Shown piece by piece: positions 6,831-11,733 of a DNA stretch of 11,733 nt. The stretch's first letter is position 1; each line of letters opens with the position of its first letter. A program made the position numbers and the translations under genes. Below the pieces are notes generated by a model, which saw nothing but the letters and a program-made list of their open reading frames with translations, was not told the DNA's origin and made no database searches. This stretch comes from JAXDLK01 sp034666665 (lineage in GTDB: Bacteria > Desulfobacterota > Binatia > JACPRU01): assembly GCA_034666665.1 (NCBI GenBank), contig JAXDLK010000033.1:1-11733 (forward strand). Direction: 5' to 3'.

Positions 6831-9800
6831 ATGCCCGAACCCTTGCACATCCTGATCGTCGAGGATCGCCCCGAAGACGCGGAGCTCATGGTTCAGGAGC
6901 TTCGACGCGGCAATTTGGACTTCGAGTGGTCACGCGTCGAGACCGAGGTCGAGTACCGCGCCGCGCTCGACGATCGCTGCCCGGACGTCGTGTTATCCGA
7001 TTACGATCTGCCGCAATTCGACGCCTTCTTTGCCCTCGACATCCTGAAGGAACGCTGGCCGGACGTGCCGTTGATCATCGTCTCGGGTGGCATCCCGGAG
7101 GACCTCGCGGTGTCGGCGCTCAAGCGCGGCGCCGCCGACTACCTCTTGAAGGATCGCCTCGGTCGTCTCGCCGCAGCCGTTCGAAGAGTGCTCGACGAGA
7201 AGGCCGTCGAGGAAGAGCGGCGGCGTGCAGAGGCGGAGGCGCGAGCGGCGGAGCGGCGCTGTCAGGCGCTGATCGAGCGAAGCTCCGACGTCATCGTCCA
7301 GATCGCGCCCGATGGCCGTTTTCTCTACGTCAGTCCTTCCGTTCGGTCCGTGCTCGGCTACGCGCCCGAGGAGATGGTCGGCTCCCTCACGCTCGACTTC
7401 GTTCATCCGGACGATCGTGCCGCCCGCGCCGAGCTCTTCGAGCGCCTCTTGCAAAATCCGGAAACGGTGCTCACCAGCGAGCACCGCGTGCGGCGGAAGG
7501 ACGGTACGTGGGCCTCGATCGAGGCCGTCGAGCAGAACCTGATCGACCATCCGGGCGTCGCCTCGATCGTCGCCCATCAACGGGACGTCAGCGAGCGGAA
7601 GCGCACCGAGGCGGAGCTCCGGTCTTCCGCGGCGGAGATCTTGCGCCGCAAGAACGAGCTCGAGGCCGTGATCAAGGCGTCGGGGCAGCTGCTGTACGAG
7701 TGGTGGCCGTCCACTGGCGCGATCGCGTGGAGCGGCAGCGTGAAGGAGGTCCTCGGCTACGAAGACGACGAGGGCCCGACCGATCTCGCCGGCGCGGTCT
7801 CGTTACTCCATCCGGACGACCTCGAGGCCTTCGAGGCCGAGGCCCGAGGCGCCCTGGCCGAGGAACGTCCCTTCCACCTGACGTTTCGCGTGCGCAAGGC
7901 GAACGGCACCTACGCAATCGTCGAGGACGACGGCTCCTTCGTACGTGACGAGAGCGGACGGGTGTCGAAGCTCGTCGGCTTCATGGTGGACGTGACGTCC
8001 CGGGTCGAATCCGCCGCGGCGCTGCGGTTCTCCGCGGAGGAGATCCTGCGCCGCAAGAACGATCTCGAGGCCGTGATTCGAGCGTCGGGGCAGATTCTGT
8101 ACGAGTGGTGGCCTGCCACCGGCGAGATGGCGTGGAGCGGCAGCGTCAAGGAAATTCTCGGCTTCGAAGAAGGCGAGACCCCGCGGGACATGAAAAGCGC
8201 GATGGAGTTCATCCACCCTGACGACCGGGTGGGCTTCGAGGCCGAGGCTAGCCGCGCCCATGCCGCGGAAACTGCCTTCCACCTGACGTTTCGCCTGCGC
8301 AAGGCGAACGGCACCTACGCGATCGTCGAGGACAACGGCTACTTCGTGCGTGACGAAAGCGGACGCGTGTCCAAGCTCGTCGGCTTCGTCGTCGACGTGA
8401 CATCCCGCGTCGAATCCGAGATGGCGCTCAAGGAGAGCGAGGCTCGTTATCGCCTGCTGGTCGAGACCTCCCCCGAAGCGATCGTGATCCATTCGGCGGG
8501 CAAGATCGTGTACGTGAATCCGGCAGCCGTGAGGCTGATGGGAGCTGTCGACGCCGGCGATCTGCTCGGCAGATCGGTGATGGATTTCGTCCACCCCGAC
8601 TCCGTCACGATGGTGGAAGCGCGAATGCGCGCGATCGCTGAAGGCGAAACGGTTCTCGCTCCCGTGGAGGAAAGGCTCGTCACGCTGAGCGGCCAGATCC
8701 TCGAGGTGGAGCTCGGGACGAGCTCGCTCTTCTACCTTGGCAGACCCGCGATCCAAATCGTCGCGCGCGACGTCACGGCCCGCAAGCGGGCGGAGGAACG
8801 GGTTCGACGCTCGGCGGAGCGGTTGCAGATCCTGCACCAGATCGACAAGGGCCTCCTCGAGGGGCTCCAACCCTCGGCGATCGCCGGCGAGGCGCTGCGA
8901 AGCATGCGATCGATGATCGGGTTCCGCCACGCGGACGTGATGGAATTCCGTGCGACGTTCGGGGACGTGCTCGCCTCCGAACCCGACATCCTCGAGGGGT
9001 TCCGGGTCGGCTCCGCCCTACCCATGTCGAACTATGGGGGCTTCGAAGGAATTCTCCGCGAATTGCGAAGCGGCAAGAACCAGAGGCTCGACTTGCGTGC
9101 GCTTCCACCGGACTGGCCGGTGGTTGCCGCCGGGTTGAAGACAGGCGCCTGTCACTACCTCGTCGCACCGCTGATCGCCGACGGGATCTTGGTGGGTACT
9201 CTCAATCTGGGCTTCGATGCCGAGAGCGGCTTCTCACCCCAGAACGAGGAGGTCGCGAGCGAGATCGCCGCGGAGCTCGCCATCGTCATCCAGCAGGCGC
9301 GGCAGCGGCAGCGCGTCACGACCGCGGAGACGGAATACCGCGACCTGTTCGATCGCGTCCCGATCGGTCTCTTCCGGACGACGCCCGAAGGCCGGTACCT
9401 CGACGTGAATCCTGCGCTCGTCAAGAAGCTCGGGTTCGAAGATCGTCACGAGCTGATGAGCTGCAACGCGGGGGATTTCTACGTGGACCCGGCGGACCGC
9501 AAACCGATGCTCGCACAGCTCGAAGCGAAGGGCCTGGTGGAAGGCTACCAGTATCGAGCGCGCCGGCGCGACGGCACGGTGATCTGGCTCGAGAACAGCG
9601 TGCGTGCGATTCACGGCCCGGACGGCAACGTCGCGTGGTACGAGGGCACCGCGAAGGACGTGACGGCGCAGAAGCAGGCCGTGGAAGCTTTCGAGGAACG
9701 GCTCGATCTGTCACAGCTTGCCGCAGACGTGGCGATCGCGCTCACCGGCTCGGGGACGACAGAGGATCTCGTCGGTTGTCTCGACTCCGTCGTCCGGCTG

Positions 9801-10961
9801 CTCGGGTCGTCGTCGGCCGGCATCTGGACGTTCGACGAGGCGGAATCCGTCCTGGAGCTCGCGGCGACCGCCGGACCCGCGCTCCACCTCTCCGAGATGT
9901 ACGGCCGGGTGCCTGTCGGTTCGACGGTGATCGGCGGCATTGCCGGGCAGCGGGCTTCACACTTCACGAATTCCGTCGCCGACGATCCCATGATCATGCA
10001 GGAGTGGGCGCGGGGCGAGGGCATCGTCGCGTTCGCCGGCTACCCGCTGCTCGTCGACCGGCGATTGATGGGCGTCTTCGCCGTGTTCGCACCGGAGCCG
10101 CTATCGCTGGCAACGGTCGAGGCGCTCGGGTCCATCGCTCACGGCGTCGCGGCGGGCATCCAACGCAAACGAGGCGAAGACAGTCTGCGAAATGCCCTCG
10201 ACAGGGCGGAGGAATCGGATCGGCTGAAGGGTGCATTCCTCGCCAACATGAGCCACGAGATCCGTACACCGCTGAACGTCATTCTCGGGTACACCTCGCT
10301 GATGGCCGACACGGGTTCGGACGATGAAGGCAATCTCGTCGCGGTGGCTGCGATCCGGCGCGCGAGCGATCGGCTGCTGCGCACGATGAACGCGATCCTA
10401 GACGTGTCGAAGATGACCGCACGAGCCTTCGACGTGACGCCGGAGCCGATCGACCTCGCGGAGGCGGTCGAACAGCGCGTGCGACTCTGCGAGCCGATCG
10501 CCCGAGAGAAGGGGCTCGAGGTCTCCTGCACGATCGACTCCCGCGACGTATGGGTCCGGTTCGACGGGTACTGCCTGTCGCAGGCGCTCACGCACCTTCT
10601 CGACAACGCGGTCAAGTTCACCGAGGCCGGCGGTGTCCGCGTCAGGCTGTCCTGCGAAGCGTCGGAAGGGTGCGTGCTCGAGATCGCGGACACCGGCGTC
10701 GGCATCGACGCGGCCTATCTGCCGCGGATCTTCAGCATCTTCACCCAGGAGCGCTCCGGTTACACGCGCCCGTTCGAGGGTGCAGGGTTGGGCCTCGCCG
10801 TCACCAAGTCGTATCTGGAGATGAATGGTGCGTCGATCACCGTCGACAGCGTCGCGGGGAGAGGATCCACCGTGCGCGTGCTCTTTCCGTCGGCGCTGAT
10901 CACGTCGCCGCCCGTGGCGGCCGTGCCGGCCAGACGAAGGCCGTTTCGCGCCACGGCTTGA
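6831..10961 (+). CDS. Multi-sensor histidine kinase with N-terminal receiver (REC-PAS4-GAF-PAS-GAF-HisKA-HATPase)
   Basis: This soluble kinase has 1376 residues and no membrane segment. Order of domains: receiver at 5-120 with acidic E11/D12, phosphoacceptor D57 (LSDYDLP), S85 and K107; a short coiled linker (122-145); PAS1 145-255; PAS2 264-398; PAS3 399-533; PAS4 533-650; GAF1 about 665-825; PAS5 833-948; GAF2 about 958-1112; HisKA 1131-1200 with phosphoacceptor H1142 in SHEIRTPLN; HATPase to about 1353 with N box LLDNA (N1259), G1 DTGVGI (1287-1292), F box FSIFTQ (1301-1306) and G2 GAGLGL (1317-1322). All catalytic boxes are intact. It should autophosphorylate in response to cytoplasmic ligands, redox state or light, and its receiver may accept phosphate or tune activity. 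ATG 6831 lacks a visible SD. No partner response regulator is in view. Confidence 0.93.
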   Translation: MPEPLHILIVEDRPEDAELMVQELRRGNLDFEWSRVETEVEYRAALDDRCPDVVLSDYDLPQFDAFFALDILKERWPDVPLIIVSGGIPEDLAVSALKRGAADYLLKDRLGRLAAAVRRVLDEKAVEEERRRAEAEARAAERRCQALIERSSDVIVQIAPDGRFLYVSPSVRSVLGYAPEEMVGSLTLDFVHPDDRAARAELFERLLQNPETVLTSEHRVRRKDGTWASIEAVEQNLIDHPGVASIVAHQRDVSERKRTEAELRSSAAEILRRKNELEAVIKASGQLLYEWWPSTGAIAWSGSVKEVLGYEDDEGPTDLAGAVSLLHPDDLEAFEAEARGALAEERPFHLTFRVRKANGTYAIVEDDGSFVRDESGRVSKLVGFMVDVTSRVESAAALRFSAEEILRRKNDLEAVIRASGQILYEWWPATGEMAWSGSVKEILGFEEGETPRDMKSAMEFIHPDDRVGFEAEASRAHAAETAFHLTFRLRKANGTYAIVEDNGYFVRDESGRVSKLVGFVVDVTSRVESEMALKESEARYRLLVETSPEAIVIHSAGKIVYVNPAAVRLMGAVDAGDLLGRSVMDFVHPDSVTMVEARMRAIAEGETVLAPVEERLVTLSGQILEVELGTSSLFYLGRPAIQIVARDVTARKRAEERVRRSAERLQILHQIDKGLLEGLQPSAIAGEALRSMRSMIGFRHADVMEFRATFGDVLASEPDILEGFRVGSALPMSNYGGFEGILRELRSGKNQRLDLRALPPDWPVVAAGLKTGACHYLVAPLIADGILVGTLNLGFDAESGFSPQNEEVASEIAAELAIVIQQARQRQRVTTAETEYRDLFDRVPIGLFRTTPEGRYLDVNPALVKKLGFEDRHELMSCNAGDFYVDPADRKPMLAQLEAKGLVEGYQYRARRRDGTVIWLENSVRAIHGPDGNVAWYEGTAKDVTAQKQAVEAFEERLDLSQLAADVAIALTGSGTTEDLVGCLDSVVRLLGSSSAGIWTFDEAESVLELAATAGPALHLSEMYGRVPVGSTVIGGIAGQRASHFTNSVADDPMIMQEWARGEGIVAFAGYPLLVDRRLMGVFAVFAPEPLSLATVEALGSIAHGVAAGIQRKRGEDSLRNALDRAEESDRLKGAFLANMSHEIRTPLNVILGYTSLMADTGSDDEGNLVAVAAIRRASDRLLRTMNAILDVSKMTARAFDVTPEPIDLAEAVEQRVRLCEPIAREKGLEVSCTIDSRDVWVRFDGYCLSQALTHLLDNAVKFTEAGGVRVRLSCEASEGCVLEIADTGVGIDAAYLPRIFSIFTQERSGYTRPFEGAGLGLAVTKSYLEMNGASITVDSVAGRGSTVRVLFPSALITSPPVAAVPARRRPFRATA
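7620..8429 (+). repeat. In-frame tandem duplication of a PAS domain (2 x 405 bp)
   Basis: Bases 7620-8024 and 8025-8429 encode adjacent 135-residue PAS units that align without a gap at about 74% identity by eye (about 96 of 129 compared positions). Shared blocks include EILRRKN, WSGSVKE, FHLTFR, RKANGTYAIVED and FVRDESGRVSKLVGF. The divergence is concentrated in the middle of each unit (residues about 310-347 and 445-482), the other parts being nearly identical. Confidence 0.9.
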
Positions 10962-10997
10962 GATTGCGCACGTCGTGAGCGGACGGTCGTCGCAAGC

Positions 10998-11011
10998 GTT
11001 CTCGGGAGAAC
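10998..11011. promoter_or_regulatory. Perfect palindrome overlapping the SDR ribosome-binding site
   Basis: GTTCTC-GG-GAGAAC is a 14-base inverted repeat with 6-bp arms. Its right arm contains the GGGAG Shine-Dalgarno (11004-11008), and it ends four bases before the ATG at 11016. It could be an operator for a dimeric regulator, or fold in RNA as a 5-bp stem with a CGGG loop that hides the ribosome site. Confidence 0.4.
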
Positions 11012-11015
11012 ATCC

Positions 11016-11732
11016 ATGACCGAATCGAAGCCGTTGCCGGTCGCCGTGGTGACCGGCGTGGGGCCGGGCTTGGGCGCGTCACTCGCGCGCAGGTTTGCCC
11101 GGGACTATGCGGTCGTGTTGATCGCGCGCCGAGCCGACTTCCTGCAATCGCTCGCCGGCGAGATCCGGGCAGCGGGCGGGGTCGCGCTCGAGGTGCCGGG
11201 CGACATCGGTGAACGGCGCGACGTGGAAGCGGCGTTCGAGACGATCCGCCAGCGCCTCGGCCCGCCGGAGCTGCTCCTCTACAATGCCGGAAGCGGTGCC
11301 TGGGGCACGATCACGGAGATCACGCCGGAGCAGTTCGAGGACAGCTGGCGGGTCAACGCCTTCGGCGCCTTCGTCTGTGCGGCGGAGTGCGTGCGCGACA
11401 TGCTGCCGCGGAAGCAGGGAGTGATGCTCTTCACCGGCGCCACCGCCGGGGTCAAAGCGGGAGCGAAATCCGTCGCCTTCGGCCCTGCCAAGTTTGCCAT
11501 GCGGGGATTGGCCCAGTCGCTGGCGCGAGATCTCGGCCCCAAGGGGATCCACGTCGCATGGATCAACGTCGACGGCGCCATCGACGTTTCGGGTCGGCGA
11601 GGGTCTCGAGTCGACGAGGAAGGAATGCTCGACCCGGACGCCATCGCCGAAACGTACTGGCATCTGGCCCACCAGCATCGCAGCGCGTGGACGATGGAGC
11701 TCGAGGTGCGGCCCTTCAAGGAGAAGTTCTGA
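11016..11732 (+). CDS. Short-chain dehydrogenase/reductase (SDR) family protein, catalytic Tyr replaced by Phe
   Basis: The gene is complete: 238 residues, ATG at 11016 with GGAG seven bases upstream, and TGA at 11730-11732. The Rossmann dinucleotide motif TGVGPGLG (13-20), the acidic PGDIG (61-65) and LLLYNAGSG (86-94) are classical SDR features. In the active-site region FTGATAGVKAG (139-149) stands where a Ser-bearing strand is expected, and AFGPAKFAMRGLAQSLARDL (154-173) keeps K159 but has F155 in place of the catalytic Tyr. A group of bacterial SDR proteins with FTGATA...FxxAKFALRGLAQS...GIHVA..DGAID is familiar to me, so the change is probably a subfamily trait and not damage. Ordinary Tyr-dependent hydride transfer is doubtful; a nucleotide-binding or altered catalytic role is possible. 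It follows the kinase by 54 bases and could be co-transcribed, though its own SD and palindrome suggest separate control. Confidence 0.87.
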   Translation: MTESKPLPVAVVTGVGPGLGASLARRFARDYAVVLIARRADFLQSLAGEIRAAGGVALEVPGDIGERRDVEAAFETIRQRLGPPELLLYNAGSGAWGTITEITPEQFEDSWRVNAFGAFVCAAECVRDMLPRKQGVMLFTGATAGVKAGAKSVAFGPAKFAMRGLAQSLARDLGPKGIHVAWINVDGAIDVSGRRGSRVDEEGMLDPDAIAETYWHLAHQHRSAWTMELEVRPFKEKF

Positions 11733-11733
11733 G

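Noticed and set aside
7620..8429. Long direct repeat considered as a mobile or CRISPR-like repeat
   Set aside because: The repeat is an exact number of codons within one domain of a protein and is explained by a PAS duplication.
7803..8930. A 375-codon minus-strand frame inside the kinase gene
   Set aside because: It mirrors the PAS coding sequence, including its duplication, and has no independent start signal or family motif.

Overview
The window is 11.7 kb of GC-rich (roughly two-thirds G+C by eye), densely coded bacterial DNA with strongly G/C-ending codons. Mixed Shine-Dalgarno (SD) strength, GTG starts and 4-base gene overlaps are typical of a high-GC soil or groundwater bacterium (Proteobacteria, Myxococcota, Acidobacteriota, or candidate phyla such as Rokubacteria/Binatota). 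Nothing here fixes the phylum. I see no rRNA, tRNA, CRISPR array, insertion sequence or integrase.

Left part (1-4356, all + strand): the 3' end of a small cupin gene; a 47-residue peptide gene with a Lys-rich leader-like N-terminus ending in VKGG and a short Pro-rich tail; a 2-oxoglutarate/Fe(II)-type oxygenase whose GTG start overlaps the peptide stop by 4 bases (GTGA); a terminator-like hairpin; an SLC17/ACS-type major facilitator transporter; and a class I SAM methyltransferase with a C-terminal helical/winged-helix-like extension. The translationally coupled peptide-oxygenase pair is the strongest candidate for an undescribed system: it looks like a minimal ribosomally made, oxygenase-modified peptide (RiPP-like) locus. 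The transporter and methyltransferase lie downstream, but a possible terminator and separate ribosome sites make their membership uncertain.

Middle part (4413-6592, - strand): a two-gene operon, read leftward, of an Ig-like-domain putative lipoprotein followed, again with a 4-base GTGA overlap, by a phospholipase C/acid phosphatase-family phosphoesterase. It converges on the methyltransferase and diverges from the sensor kinase. The 238-bp divergent gap (6593-6830) holds a G-rich tract, a 6-bp inverted repeat and a tandem octamer.

Right part (6831-11732, + strand): a 1376-residue soluble sensor histidine kinase (REC-PAS-PAS-PAS-PAS-GAF-PAS-GAF-HisKA-HATPase) in which PAS2 and PAS3 are a recent in-frame tandem duplication of exactly 135 codons. 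It is followed by a short-chain dehydrogenase/reductase-fold protein with Phe where the catalytic Tyr is expected. A perfect 14-bp palindrome overlaps that gene's ribosome-binding site. No dedicated response-regulator output protein is visible, so the kinase's target is unknown.
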